DNA of 64,000 bases from Verrucomicrobiota bacterium (GCA_023428905.1 JAEYWP010000016.1:124001-188000); one strand, 5' to 3'. Positions 26,666-36,171 are shown, numbered from the stretch's first letter. Notes: generated by a model from the letters alone, not told the origin. Translations and numbers: made by a program.

Positions 26666-28363
26666 GTGCCCACTGCATCCCGCCCCCTGACCCTGGTCCG
26701 CTGGACCGCCGCTGCCGCCTCCGTCCACGCCGTCCTGCTCGGCCTGGCCCTCGCCACCGGCCCGGCTGCTCCGGCGCCACGCTCCGCCGCCGGCCACTCT
26801 CCCGCCGCCGCGCTGGTCGAGGGGCTTCGCACCAGTGGGTCAGTCCGTCCGCCCTCGCCCGCCGGCCACCCTGTCTCCGCCGTCTACAACCGCGAGGCGG
26901 TGGTGCCGCCGCAGTGCTACACCCGGACCGATGCGTATTTTAATCCCTGTTACGTCTGCCATCAGGACGCCATCCCCGGGCGGGAGAATCTGATGAATGA
27001 CCGCGATCTTCAGGAGGCGTATTCGTTCAGTGAACTCGGCATGACCAATCACTGGGCCAATCTCTTTGAGGATCGCTCGGAAAGGTCGGCTCGCATCAGC
27101 GATGCGGAGATCCTCGCCTACATCGCCGGCGACAACTACACCGAGCTGCCCGGGCGGCTGCGCGAGGCGGCATTCGCCGGGTGGATCCCCGACCTCGCCG
27201 GCCTGCAGGAAGGGGGCGCCGCTTTCGACGAGCACGGTTTCGCCCGCGACGGCAGCCACTGGGTCGCGTTCAACTACAAGCCGTTCCCCAGCACGTTTTG
27301 GCCGACCAATGGTTCGACCGACGACGTCGCCCTCCGGCTGCCGGCGGAGTTCCGATCCACCGCGGACGGCGCCTACAGCCGGGACGTGTATTGCGCCAAC
27401 CTCGCGATCCTCGAGGCGCGGATCAAGGGGGTGGGGGAGATCGGCTGCCTGCCGGTGGAGGAGACGGTGGTCGGGCGCGACCTGGACGCAGACGGACAGC
27501 TGGGGCTCGCCCGGGTCATCCGCAGGGTGGACGCCTGGGTCGGGGCCGCCCGCCACCGGTTCATCGATTCCCATCTTTATCCCGCCGGGACAGAATTTCT
27601 CCACACCGTGCGCTACCTCGGCATCTCGACCGAGGGGGAAATCGGCCCCTCGCGCCGGATGAAGGAGGTCCGCTACATGAAGAAGTGGAAGGACATCGCA
27701 AAACCCGTTTACGCCCGAAAGTATCAACTTGAGGCCTACGACAAGGAGGCCGGTTATCTGCCGGGCTACCTCAGCGTCGGGGACTGGGGGCTGGACAACG
27801 GGACCGGTTGGTCAATCCAGGGCTTTATCGAGGATGGGGCCGGCCGGCTCCGCATCTCCACCTACGAGGAGAACCTCGCCTGCATGGGTTGCCACAACTC
27901 CGTCGGGTCCACCATCGACAAGACCTTCAGCCTGGCCCGCAAGGTGGATGGCGCCGAGGGGTGGGGGTATCTCAACCTGCGCGGCATGCCGGACGCGCCG
28001 AGCCGGGGTGAGACAGCGGGGGAAATTGCCACCTACCTGGAACGGGTCGGCGGCGGCAGCGAGTTTCGCAACAACGACGAAATGGCCCGGCGGTGGTTTC
28101 ACCCGGACGGCACGCTCAATCGGGCGAAAGTGGCGGCCGCCCCAGACGTCCATGCGTTGATCAGCCCGTCACCGGAACGAGCGCTGGCCCTGAACAAGGC
28201 CTACCGCGTGATCGTGCAGGATCAGGATTTCGTGAATGGGAGGGACGCACTCCTCGACCCTCCGGCCAATGTGTATCCACACGTCGACAACGCGACGTCG
28301 CCCCGGCTGCCGCCGGAGCGGGTGTTTCGCTACGACATCCTGCTCGACTGGCAGAGGCGTTAG
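26666..28363 (+). CDS. Exported diheme c-type cytochrome-like protein
   Basis: A 565-residue protein with two heme-c attachment motifs, CYVCH about 90 residues from the chosen start and CMGCH near residue 405. A hydrophobic N-terminal segment (VHAVLLGLALATGPAAPA) probably directs export. The GTG at 26666 was chosen because it leaves a short basic start before that segment; frames reaching back to 26495 extend into the region opposite the PhoX start. Most of the protein between the hemes has no catalytic motif I recognise. A periplasmic electron-transfer or oxidase role is inferred from the CXXCH motifs. It ends 16 bases before the convergent DUF6496 gene. Confidence 0.75.
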   Translation: MPTASRPLTLVRWTAAAASVHAVLLGLALATGPAAPAPRSAAGHSPAAALVEGLRTSGSVRPPSPAGHPVSAVYNREAVVPPQCYTRTDAYFNPCYVCHQDAIPGRENLMNDRDLQEAYSFSELGMTNHWANLFEDRSERSARISDAEILAYIAGDNYTELPGRLREAAFAGWIPDLAGLQEGGAAFDEHGFARDGSHWVAFNYKPFPSTFWPTNGSTDDVALRLPAEFRSTADGAYSRDVYCANLAILEARIKGVGEIGCLPVEETVVGRDLDADGQLGLARVIRRVDAWVGAARHRFIDSHLYPAGTEFLHTVRYLGISTEGEIGPSRRMKEVRYMKKWKDIAKPVYARKYQLEAYDKEAGYLPGYLSVGDWGLDNGTGWSIQGFIEDGAGRLRISTYEENLACMGCHNSVGSTIDKTFSLARKVDGAEGWGYLNLRGMPDAPSRGETAGEIATYLERVGGGSEFRNNDEMARRWFHPDGTLNRAKVAAAPDVHALISPSPERALALNKAYRVIVQDQDFVNGRDALLDPPANVYPHVDNATSPRLPPERVFRYDILLDWQRR

Positions 28364-28379
28364 CCCGGGCGGCAGCGCC

Positions 28380-28667
28380 TCAGGTCCGCCGGCGCGTTCG
28401 TTTCTTCGCTCCGGCTTTGAGATCCTGGCGGGCCTTCTTTCGGGACGCGCCCGTTGCCTTGCCTTTGGCGGGGGCCGGCAGTTTGACCCCGGAGCGGCGC
28501 GCCTCGGAAAGGCCGATCGCGATGGCTTGTTTTTTGGAGGCGGCGTTGCCGCGCCCCTTTTTCAATTCGTCCATTTTCTCGCGGACAAATTCGCCGGCCT
28601 GGGTGCTGGGGCTCTTCCCCTGGCGCGCGTCGCGGCGGGCGCGCTTGATCGTGGTGGATTTGGGCAT
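28380..28667 (-). CDS. DUF6496 small basic protein
   Basis: A 95-residue, very basic protein with the DUF6496 core: KSPSTQAGEFVREKMDELKK, then KKQAIAIGLSEARRSGVKLP, ending in an Arg/Lys-rich tail. The family is common in Proteobacteria and Verrucomicrobiota and has no established function; the charge suggests nucleic-acid binding. No signal peptide is seen. It lies between the convergent cytochrome gene and the sialate O-acetylesterase gene, and has its own ATG at 28667. Confidence 0.85.
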   Translation of the reverse strand: MPKSTTIKRARRDARQGKSPSTQAGEFVREKMDELKKGRGNAASKKQAIAIGLSEARRSGVKLPAPAKGKATGASRKKARQDLKAGAKKRTRRRT

Positions 28668-28791
28668 GGCTGCGGGATTCGCCCCAGCCTATCACCCCGG
28701 CGGTGGCGGTGTATCCGGCGGATCCCTTCACCGGCCATACGTGCACCCGGGGTGAGCGCCGGTCGGAGCCGGCTCCCACCCCGCCGTCCGA

Positions 28792-30765
28792 TCACTTCTG
28801 GGTGCTGAGTGGCCAGGCGTCCGTGCGGAAGGGCATTGCGGGCAGGCCGGCACCGTCAAAGAGCGTGGCCGGCGGATTTGCCTCCCAGGCATAACGCGCC
28901 GCCACGGGTTTGGGTACGTCGGGCGAACTGACCACCACGGTGTTGCCCTCGATCCGGGCCTTGGCCCACACCCAGCGACGATCCTCTCCGGCGACGGCGA
29001 AGCCCTCGAGGGTTTCACCCTTGGTGACCAGGCCCCCGCTGACATGGCTGAAATGGAGGCGCAGCGATCGCCCGACCGATTCAACGCGCTCGTAGCGCGG
29101 ACCGGCATAGGGCACCTCGCGGCCGTAGTGGCGGGCCAGTGCGGCGAAGGCGAGACGCTCGCCCACCACGCGTTTCTCCAGCGGATGGATGTCGTCGGCA
29201 TCGCCCACGTCGATCGTGACGATGGTCTCGACGCCCGGCACGGTGCGCGCCGCCAGCGCCTGGGCATCTCGCAGCTCGGCCCAGCCGTCGGTGGCGGGCT
29301 CCGTCTTGCGCTTCATGAAAGCGGGCAGGCTGACCACCAGCACCGGCATCGTCGCGTTGCGAAACTGCTGGCGCCAGTCCGCGACCAGGGCGGGCAGGAG
29401 CGAGCGGTATTGCCAGGCGCGGGTGAAATTGGCCTCGCCCTGGTACCAGAGCACGCCGGTGAGGGCGGAAGGAACGAAGGGCGCCACCATGCCGTTGTAG
29501 AGCACGGTCGGCATGATGGCGTAATTCTCATAAGCCAGGGGCAGGGGATGCGGGGGCCGCGCGTCGACGCTCAGTTTACCCACCCACTCGCCGGCCAGCG
29601 GTACGGAGGTGCCGTCGCCAAGGACGAGGCGCAGGGCGTCAGCCGGGCTCTGGAACCCGCCCTCAGGTTTCAGCTTGAAGACACGGACGGTGATTTCATT
29701 GCGGCCGGGGCGCAGGACGTCCGCCGGGATCGCGTAGTTGCGCGGGTTCTCAACCCAGGAACTGGCTCCGACCCAGCGGCCGTTGATGTAGGTTGTATCC
29801 ATTTTCTCCACGACCCCGAGCTGGATCCGGGCGGTGCCCGCAGGAAGGGGATCGGGCAGGGTGACCTCGCGGCGGAACCAGACCACACTGGGATGCTCGG
29901 CCACCCCGAAATCGGCGAAGCCGCCGGGAATCGACACGGGTTTCCAATCCGACAGGTCGAGCCCCGGGGCGGCCCAATCGGCACCGTCGCGGGTGCCAAT
30001 CTCGTAGGTATCAAACCAGTGCGACAGGTAGTTGCCGTACTCGGGCGCCCCGGCGGCGCGGTGGGCGGCGATCTGCTGCAGGGCGGGGGCGAATTCGCTA
30101 AACGGCTCGAGCGCGCGGGCCGACATCCAGCTTTCGATGGGCGAGCCGCCTACCGCCGCTTTCACCAGACCGACCGGCACATCGATGTCCTTCTGGAGTC
30201 GTTCGGCGAAGAAGTAGGCGACGGCGGAAAAGCCGCCCATGCGTTCCAGGTTTTCCGGCGTGCATTCCTGCCAGCTGCCTCCCACCGCGTTGCGCGGCGC
30301 ATACGCGGGTCTGTTTTCCACCGAGAAGAGGCGGAGCCGGGGATGCGTCGCGCGTTTCAGGGCCTCCGGGCCACCGTGGACGCGCGCAAGGCCGATCTCC
30401 ATGTTGGACTGGCCGCTGCAGAGCCAGACATCGCCGACCAGGACGTTGGTAAGGGTGATGGTTTCCTTGCCGCGCACCTGCACCTCGTAGGGGCCGCCTG
30501 CAGCCGGCGGCTGCAGCGCGACCTGCCAGCGCCCATCCGGCGCGGCGACGGCGGAGGCGCGTACGCCGGCGATCTCAACCTCGACGGTCGTGCCCGGTTC
30601 GGTCCAGCCCCAGAACCTGTTCTGCTGGTCCCGCTGCAGCACCATGTGGCTGCCGAAGGCGGGACTCAAAAACGGTCTTGTCGCTCCGTCTGCCGCCGCC
30701 GCGGGCAGATAAAGGCAGACCAAAAGCGAAAAGAGCAGGCACCGGAGGGGGACGGGTATTAGCAT
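28792..30765 (-). CDS. Sialate O-acetylesterase family protein (copy 1)
   Basis: A 657-residue exported SGNH-type esterase expected to remove O-acetyl groups from sialic acids or other acetylated sugars. A signal peptide (LRCLLFSLLVCLYLPAAAA) precedes a beta-rich domain. The catalytic blocks are CSGQSNMEIGL (nucleophile Ser), VGLVKAAVGGSPIESWMS, GVLWYQGEANF and VGDADDIHPLEKR (Asp/His). A jelly-roll insert (WFRREVTLPDPLPAGTARIQ) splits the catalytic part, as is usual in this family. The ATG at 30765 is preferred over TTG 30771. It is the last gene in the sigma/FecR/receptor/LacI series on this strand, which suggests glycan use. A paralogue lies at 56245-58179. Confidence 0.92.
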   Translation of the reverse strand: MLIPVPLRCLLFSLLVCLYLPAAAADGATRPFLSPAFGSHMVLQRDQQNRFWGWTEPGTTVEVEIAGVRASAVAAPDGRWQVALQPPAAGGPYEVQVRGKETITLTNVLVGDVWLCSGQSNMEIGLARVHGGPEALKRATHPRLRLFSVENRPAYAPRNAVGGSWQECTPENLERMGGFSAVAYFFAERLQKDIDVPVGLVKAAVGGSPIESWMSARALEPFSEFAPALQQIAAHRAAGAPEYGNYLSHWFDTYEIGTRDGADWAAPGLDLSDWKPVSIPGGFADFGVAEHPSVVWFRREVTLPDPLPAGTARIQLGVVEKMDTTYINGRWVGASSWVENPRNYAIPADVLRPGRNEITVRVFKLKPEGGFQSPADALRLVLGDGTSVPLAGEWVGKLSVDARPPHPLPLAYENYAIMPTVLYNGMVAPFVPSALTGVLWYQGEANFTRAWQYRSLLPALVADWRQQFRNATMPVLVVSLPAFMKRKTEPATDGWAELRDAQALAARTVPGVETIVTIDVGDADDIHPLEKRVVGERLAFAALARHYGREVPYAGPRYERVESVGRSLRLHFSHVSGGLVTKGETLEGFAVAGEDRRWVWAKARIEGNTVVVSSPDVPKPVAARYAWEANPPATLFDGAGLPAMPFRTDAWPLSTQK

Positions 30766-30853
30766 GGGCAAAGGGTAAAATCCCGAGCCTGCAGCCCGGT
30801 TCGCCCACCGCCATGACCTCCCTGTTCACATTGTCGAATGCGTTCGCCGCGTC

Positions 30854-31993
30854 CTACGCCAGCACGGGGTGCGGGTTGTCGTTATCGACGGATACGCCGC
30901 TGGTGGATTCCCAGGAACCAGCCTCTACCGGCGGGAGCGAAATCCCGTCGACCCAGCCTCCTTTCACGTAGGTGGCAGTCGGGGCATCGGGCAGCCCGAG
31001 CTGGTTGAACTGCAGCTGGGACGCGAGCTGTTCCATCGCGATTTCGCCGACCCGCTGGCAGTTCTGCTGAACGCCTGCGATCCGACCGTCGTTGGAAAGG
31101 ACAAAAAGGTCGATGTAAGCCACATCGGCCGGGAGGCGCACGCGCAGCTCCCGGAATGCCTCCTCGACGAAGGGAAGGTGGCTGATGATCACGTCGGGTT
31201 TGTGCTGCTCCATCCAGAGCCGGAGGCACTGGGTGGTCTCAGGTCCAGCGAGCCGGGCGTCTGCCACGGGGACGGTATTGGCCGGCTGGGGCAGAAGGCA
31301 GATCGGGACGCGTTCGTCGCGGGGGAGACGGCTCTGTTCGGCCAGGAAACCGGAGGACCAGCCCAGGTCCACGTAGTCGTCCCACCACTTCGGCATGGCG
31401 AGGCCGATACGGCGGTATCCCGCGGCGGCCGCCTTCTGTACGGCAAAACGGATCAGCGCGACCTGGTGATTGGTGACGGAGTTGAGCGGCAGCGTCCGCG
31501 GATGGCAGTCTATCTTCACCGCGGACAGGCGCGTCCAGTCGAAGTCATAACCGTCCTCGGGCACGAGGTGGTGTGAGGCAAAAAGGACGCCGCAGATATT
31601 GCGGTGGAAGAAGATCTTGTTCAGCCGCGCTGCACTCATCTCGCGTTCGCCGAGCCAGAAATGCTCCAGCTGGTAACCGAGAGCCGTCGCCTTGCGCTGG
31701 GCGCCGATGAAGAAGTCGGCGTGCGCCGACATCGCCTGCCAGCCCCAGCGCGTCTGCCAGTTGGTCACATACGCCACCGTCTGGGTCCGACGGTTGGGCA
31801 TGGTCTGGGACCGATAGGCCATCAGGGCGGAGAGGGCGGGATCTGGGTGGTAGCCCAGTTCGGCGGCGGCCTGCTGGATGCGCTGCCGGGTGGCGAGCGC
31901 GATCGAGGGCGAGTTGCGCAGGGCCAGGGAGACCGTGGTCGAGTGGACCCCGAGCTTGCGGGCGACGTCTGCCTGGGTGACACGGGCGTTCAT
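30854..31993 (-). CDS. LacI-family transcriptional regulator
   Basis: A 379-residue repressor or activator. The N-terminal helix-turn-helix is clear (TQADVARKLGVHSTTVSLALRNSPSIALATRQRIQQAA) with the hinge ELGYHPDPALSALM. The remaining 320 residues form the periplasmic-binding-protein-like sensor domain, here with the divergent KWWDDYVDLGWSSGFL style seen in verrucomicrobial members. The effector is probably a sugar, not known. The gene lies between the TonB receptor and the esterase, all in the same direction, and likely controls this locus. The ATG at 31993 is 15 bases from the receptor's stop, so co-transcription is likely. Confidence 0.92.
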   Translation of the reverse strand: MNARVTQADVARKLGVHSTTVSLALRNSPSIALATRQRIQQAAAELGYHPDPALSALMAYRSQTMPNRRTQTVAYVTNWQTRWGWQAMSAHADFFIGAQRKATALGYQLEHFWLGEREMSAARLNKIFFHRNICGVLFASHHLVPEDGYDFDWTRLSAVKIDCHPRTLPLNSVTNHQVALIRFAVQKAAAAGYRRIGLAMPKWWDDYVDLGWSSGFLAEQSRLPRDERVPICLLPQPANTVPVADARLAGPETTQCLRLWMEQHKPDVIISHLPFVEEAFRELRVRLPADVAYIDLFVLSNDGRIAGVQQNCQRVGEIAMEQLASQLQFNQLGLPDAPTATYVKGGWVDGISLPPVEAGSWESTSGVSVDNDNPHPVLA

Positions 31994-32007
31994 GGGGGAG
32001 GAAGGGC

Positions 32008-34575
32008 CTAGAGACGGGTGCTGACGCTGAGGAGGGCGTGGCGCGGGAATCCCCAGCTGCTGGACGACGCATGGTAGCGTTCGTTGGCGAGGTTCTTGAC
32101 GTGGAGTGTCGCATCCCAGACCCGCCCGAAGGCGCGGATGGGATACGAGACGTTGAGGTCGGCAGTCGTGTAGGCTGGAAATTCGAGGGCCGGGTTGTTT
32201 CCCACGTAGGACATCGGCCCGACGTGGTTGAGGCCGGCGGCAAGGGTCAGGCCGCGGAGGGCTCCGCCCTGCACCGTGTATTTGCCCCAAAGATTGAAGG
32301 TGTATTCAGGCGTTGCGACCAGGCGGGTGCCGTTAAACGTCGGATTGACCGGATGGGAAACGTAGATGGCGTCGCACCAGCTGAAGCTGGTGATCAGCTG
32401 CAGGGCCTCGGTCGGCCGCAGGTGGAGGTCGAACTCGAGCCCCTCGCTGCGTTGCAACCCGCCCTGCAGGTCGGTGAAGAGGGTGGTGCCGTCTGGGGCC
32501 ACCCCGGTGGTGACCGTGACCACCCCGGTGGGGGACGATTCGATCCGGTAGGCGGATACCGTGCCCGAGAGCGTGCCCTCCCGCAGGTCCAGTTTCACCC
32601 CCGTCTCCCAGCCTTCGCCGCGCGAGGGGGAGGCGGGCAGGGTCGGCACATTGTTGACCCGCAGCAGGGAGGTGTTGGCGAGAAAGGACTCGCTGTAGGA
32701 GACAAAGGTGGAGAGGGCGGGCGTCAGCCGGTACAGCGCCCCCAGCTGCGGCACGCGCGCCGAGCGGCTGCTTGCCGGAGTACGTGTGCCTCGGATACGA
32801 TCGATGCTCGGCTCGTTGTCGAGTTGGTGGTGGGCGAAGCCGGCGAGGGCATGCAGACGCTCGTCCCAGGCGGAGACATTGACCACGCCATAGACCGAGG
32901 AGCTGTCGTTCTGGGCCCGGGTCTGGGAGGTGGGGACGAGGGCCTCAGGGCCAAACGGCACGCGGCGCGACCAGGTGGCGGGGTTGCGGAGGTCCCAGGG
33001 GGCGAGGTAGGCCGGATCGCCCGGGAGGTTGGGATTGTTTTTCTGCAGGCCGGAGTAGCGGCTGCGGAAGAGACGCCGGGCCCCGGCCAGCGGGCGGATC
33101 ACCAGGTTCCGCCAGCGATGGGTGCCGGTGAGGTCGACCTGCAGGGTCTGCTCGCTGCCGGACTGCAGTTCGTAGCGATTCCTGCGATACATGGCGTCCG
33201 CCGGCGTCAGCCCGTACGCGCGCGGGTAATACGCGTCGATCGCGGCCTGCGAAATCAGCCCGGTGCCTCCCTGCCCGGTGGCGCGCCACTCCATCTCCCA
33301 CGACGAATGCAGGAAGGCCGCCCGCAGCGTGATGGCCTGTGTCAGCTGGGCGGTCAGCTCGGCGGTGAAGGCGGCGGAGCTGAAATTCTGGAAATCACCG
33401 TTCCCCGCGTAGTTGAAATCCCACGGCAGGCCCGGGTAGGGGACGGTCGGCACCTCGTCCACGAAGGCGAGGACCACCCCGCTGGTCGGCATGCGCTCCC
33501 GCCGGGTGAAGTCCTCGTATTCAAGGTGGAGGGTGACGGCCTCGCTGGGCCGCCAGGTGAGGCTGGGTGCGGCCAGCGTCTTGCGGCCGCGGGCGGGATC
33601 CTGGAACTCCTGGATATCCTCGCGCATCGCGATCGCCCGGTACAGGAGGACGCCGTTGCTCTCTGGCACCGGGCCGGTCGCATCCACCAGGGCGCGGGTG
33701 TAGCCGTGGCTCCCCACGCTGGCGCCCAGCTGGAGGCCGGGCTCGGGCTGCGGGCGTTTGGTGATGTAGTTGATCACCCCGCCGGGGTTGAGCTGCCCGT
33801 AGAGCAGGGAGGCGGGACCGCGCACCACCTCGACACGCTCGACGTTGGTTGTATCCACAAAGCGGAACGACGAGAAGCCGTTCCGCTGGACCGCGGCGGA
33901 GGTGAAGCCGCGGATGTTGTAGCGGATCCAGCCCTGGGGGGAAAGATTGTCCTGGTGGACCCCGGGTGCCCACTTCACCACGTCGTACAGGTCGTAGGGC
34001 GCCTGGTCGGCGATGAATTCGCCGGTGAAGGCGGAGATGCTCATCGGGAGGTCGCGGACCGGCACCGCCATGCGCGTCGCACTCACGGCGTTGGCCGCGC
34101 GGTAGCCGCGGTCGGTGCTGCTGCGCACCTCAAAGGGGGAAAGCTCCACCAGTTCATCGGCCGCGGGCCAGGCGTTGTTGATCGCCGCGCCGGGTGCTCC
34201 GCCTGCGTTTGCTCCCGCTTCCGGGCGCGGGGGCGGCTCTGGGGCGGACGCGCGCCGGATGGCCAGTGCGCCCGTGGTGGCGTCCTCCACGACCCTGAAA
34301 TCGGGCCCGAGCATTTCTTCCAGCGCGGCCTTCGGGGTGCGGTCGCCTTTGACCGGGCGGGTGCGCAAGCCCCGGATCAGTTCGGGAGGATACAGCAATT
34401 GCTCGCCGGATTGGGCGGCAAAGGCGCGCAGGGTGCGGGCCGCCTGGCCCGCGGGAATGTCAAAACGCCGCGGCGCCGAAGCGCCCAACGCCCCAGAAGC
34501 GAGCAGGGAGCATAAGGTCAGCCAGCAGACGCGGTGGAAACGCGGCAGGCCGGGGAATGCGGCGAGACGGGGCAT
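32008..34575 (-). CDS. TonB-dependent receptor with N-terminal STN signalling domain
   Basis: An 855-residue outer-membrane transporter. After a signal peptide it has an STN (secretin/TonB N-terminal) domain (RRFDIPAGQAARTLRAFAAQ ... GDRTPKAALEEML), which in FecA-type receptors signals to a FecR protein. The segment VELSPFEVRSSTDRGYRAAN leads into the plug (DLPMSISAFTGEFI, VERVEVVRGPASLLYGQLNP, GGVINYITKRP). The 22-strand barrel runs to the C-terminus with NLANERYH and a final aromatic-poor LSVSTRL strand. The sigma and FecR genes lie immediately upstream. The substrate is unknown: either a siderophore or a glycan is possible, and the esterase downstream favours a glycan. Confidence 0.93.
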   Translation of the reverse strand: MPRLAAFPGLPRFHRVCWLTLCSLLASGALGASAPRRFDIPAGQAARTLRAFAAQSGEQLLYPPELIRGLRTRPVKGDRTPKAALEEMLGPDFRVVEDATTGALAIRRASAPEPPPRPEAGANAGGAPGAAINNAWPAADELVELSPFEVRSSTDRGYRAANAVSATRMAVPVRDLPMSISAFTGEFIADQAPYDLYDVVKWAPGVHQDNLSPQGWIRYNIRGFTSAAVQRNGFSSFRFVDTTNVERVEVVRGPASLLYGQLNPGGVINYITKRPQPEPGLQLGASVGSHGYTRALVDATGPVPESNGVLLYRAIAMREDIQEFQDPARGRKTLAAPSLTWRPSEAVTLHLEYEDFTRRERMPTSGVVLAFVDEVPTVPYPGLPWDFNYAGNGDFQNFSSAAFTAELTAQLTQAITLRAAFLHSSWEMEWRATGQGGTGLISQAAIDAYYPRAYGLTPADAMYRRNRYELQSGSEQTLQVDLTGTHRWRNLVIRPLAGARRLFRSRYSGLQKNNPNLPGDPAYLAPWDLRNPATWSRRVPFGPEALVPTSQTRAQNDSSSVYGVVNVSAWDERLHALAGFAHHQLDNEPSIDRIRGTRTPASSRSARVPQLGALYRLTPALSTFVSYSESFLANTSLLRVNNVPTLPASPSRGEGWETGVKLDLREGTLSGTVSAYRIESSPTGVVTVTTGVAPDGTTLFTDLQGGLQRSEGLEFDLHLRPTEALQLITSFSWCDAIYVSHPVNPTFNGTRLVATPEYTFNLWGKYTVQGGALRGLTLAAGLNHVGPMSYVGNNPALEFPAYTTADLNVSYPIRAFGRVWDATLHVKNLANERYHASSSSWGFPRHALLSVSTRL

Positions 34576-34658
34576 GGGGCATTCCTTAAGACGAATGGCC
34601 CCCGGGTTTCCATTAGAACGATTTTTGGCAAATCCCTTTACCGATCCGACCGAGTTTG

Positions 34659-35645
34659 TTAGTTCCTGCGCTGCAGCAGGATCGTATCTCCCTTATCACT
34701 CGCGGCGATGTCGAAGCCAACGTCCAGGAGGCGGACGAACGCATCGACGTTATCCGCCCGGAAGGTACCTGCCACGCGGACGGCGCCGGTCTGTGCGTCG
34801 GCCACGGCGAGTTTGCGGGTGTTGTACCGGTTGAGCTCCGCGACCACGTCGCTGAGGGGAAGATCGACAAACTCCAGTCGGATGAATTTCCAGCCGAGCG
34901 CGCGTTCCATCTCCAATGGTTTGAGCTCACTGCGGATCAGGGCTCCGGTGGAGGGCTGTATCTCGGCTTTCTGTCCTGCCACCAGGAAGGTGGGGGAGAG
35001 GGATGCGATTTCTGACGTGACCTCGACGGTTCCCTCCGTGACCAAAACGGACACTGCGTCGTGCTGGGTCTGGACGGCGAAGGCGGTGCCGACCGCACGC
35101 ACGTCGATTCCGTGCGCCATGACAACAAAGGGGCGTGCCGGGTTTTTCGCGACGGCGAAGTGGGCTTCCCCAGCCGTGAGGTGCACGCGCCGCTCCGCCT
35201 CGCTGAACGCGGGCTGGACCCGCGCGCCCTGGTTCAACTCGACCACGGAGCCGTCGTCCAGGGTCAGGCGGTCGGGGGCGGGGTGAAGCCGCGCCTGGGT
35301 GGCGACCGTTTCGATCGGAGTCGGGGTGCGCAGGAGCGGCAGGGCGATCCCGATCGCCGCGGCGGCCGCGAGGGCACTCCACCACAGCCACCGGTGGGAG
35401 CTGCCCCGCGGGGCGAGCAGGTCGGGGTTGGGCGAAACGCTGTGCGACGGGCGCCATTGCGCCAGGGTGTCCAGGCGACCCCAGGCGCGCTCGAGGCGCC
35501 GGATGGCGGCGAGATGTCTGGGGTCGCGGCTCAACCACTGCAAATACGCGTCCTGCTCGGCAGACGTGAGGCCGCGGTCGCGCCTCGCCATCCAATCAGC
35601 GGCCGTCTGATCCACCGGGGTGTTGTCTGAGGGAGGGAGGTTCAC
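34659..35645 (-). CDS. FecR-family anti-sigma / signal transducer
   Basis: A 328-residue inner-membrane protein. The N-terminal cytoplasmic DUF4880 region has AADWMARRDRGLTSAEQDAY and AYLQWLSRDPRHLAAIRRLE. One transmembrane helix follows (SALAAAAAIGIALPLL, near residue 110). The periplasmic FecR domain (LTLDDGSVVELNQGARV, GEAHFAVAKNPARPFVV, VRAVGTAFAV) precedes a DUF4974/STN-like end (EFVDLPLSDVVAELNRYN). FecR proteins relay the receptor state to the ECF sigma factor. The likely start is a GTG at 35645, one base after the sigma gene's stop, so expression is probably coupled. Confidence 0.92.
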   Translation of the reverse strand: MNLPPSDNTPVDQTAADWMARRDRGLTSAEQDAYLQWLSRDPRHLAAIRRLERAWGRLDTLAQWRPSHSVSPNPDLLAPRGSSHRWLWWSALAAAAAIGIALPLLRTPTPIETVATQARLHPAPDRLTLDDGSVVELNQGARVQPAFSEAERRVHLTAGEAHFAVAKNPARPFVVMAHGIDVRAVGTAFAVQTQHDAVSVLVTEGTVEVTSEIASLSPTFLVAGQKAEIQPSTGALIRSELKPLEMERALGWKFIRLEFVDLPLSDVVAELNRYNTRKLAVADAQTGAVRVAGTFRADNVDAFVRLLDVGFDIAASDKGDTILLQRRN

Positions 35646-35646
35646 G

Positions 35647-36171
35647 TCAGAGGAGCCCCATTTTTTCGAAAAACGCAGCGCAGCGGCGCATGCCATTGGC
35701 CACCTGGACTTCGACGGTGTGTTCGCTGATCCCGAGTTCGGCGGCGATCTGCTTTTGGGAGAGCCCGTAGATTTTGCGAAGGGTGAGAACGCGGCGACAG
35801 CGTTCGGGCAGCGACTCGATCGCCTGGGTGAGTAGCTCGAGCTCCTGCTTGTGGGCGGTGGTCGCGGCAGGGTCGGGTTGCTCGTCCTCCCACGGTTCGG
35901 GATAGGTCGCGGGGAGCTGTTCCCAAGTCACGATCTTGCCCCGTCGCAATTGATCGAGAGCCAGGTGCTGCGCGGTGGTGAACAGCAGCGCCTTGGGCGA
36001 GGCGATCGGTCCATGCCGGTAGATGCCCCAGATCCGTGTCACTGCCTCCTGGGCCACATTCTCCGGATCGGTGAGATCGGGATACCGCCGGCTCAACCAG
36101 CCCGTGAGCGCTCCCAGGTGAGCATGGACTTGCTCCAGGAACCAGCGGTCGTGTTGAGGGGTGTCTGCCAT
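35647..36171 (-). CDS. ECF sigma factor, FecI-like
   Basis: A 174-residue sigma-70 family factor. Region 2 includes PDLTDPENVAQEAVTRIWG and SPKALLFTTAQHLALDQLRR. Region 4 includes LPERCRRVLTLRKIYGLSQ and AAELGISEHTVEVQVANGM. The partner anti-sigma is the FecR protein encoded directly downstream and the TonB receptor follows, giving the FecI-FecR-FecA order. The ATG at 36171 gives the normal family length; a longer frame from 36198 adds nine residues. The target promoters probably include the receptor, but no motif was identified. Confidence 0.93.
   Translation of the reverse strand: MADTPQHDRWFLEQVHAHLGALTGWLSRRYPDLTDPENVAQEAVTRIWGIYRHGPIASPKALLFTTAQHLALDQLRRGKIVTWEQLPATYPEPWEDEQPDPAATTAHKQELELLTQAIESLPERCRRVLTLRKIYGLSQKQIAAELGISEHTVEVQVANGMRRCAAFFEKMGLL

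Noticed and set aside
32038..34515. An 825-codon plus-strand frame opposite the TonB receptor.
   Set aside because: Antisense shadow; the receptor plug and barrel motifs are all on the minus strand.
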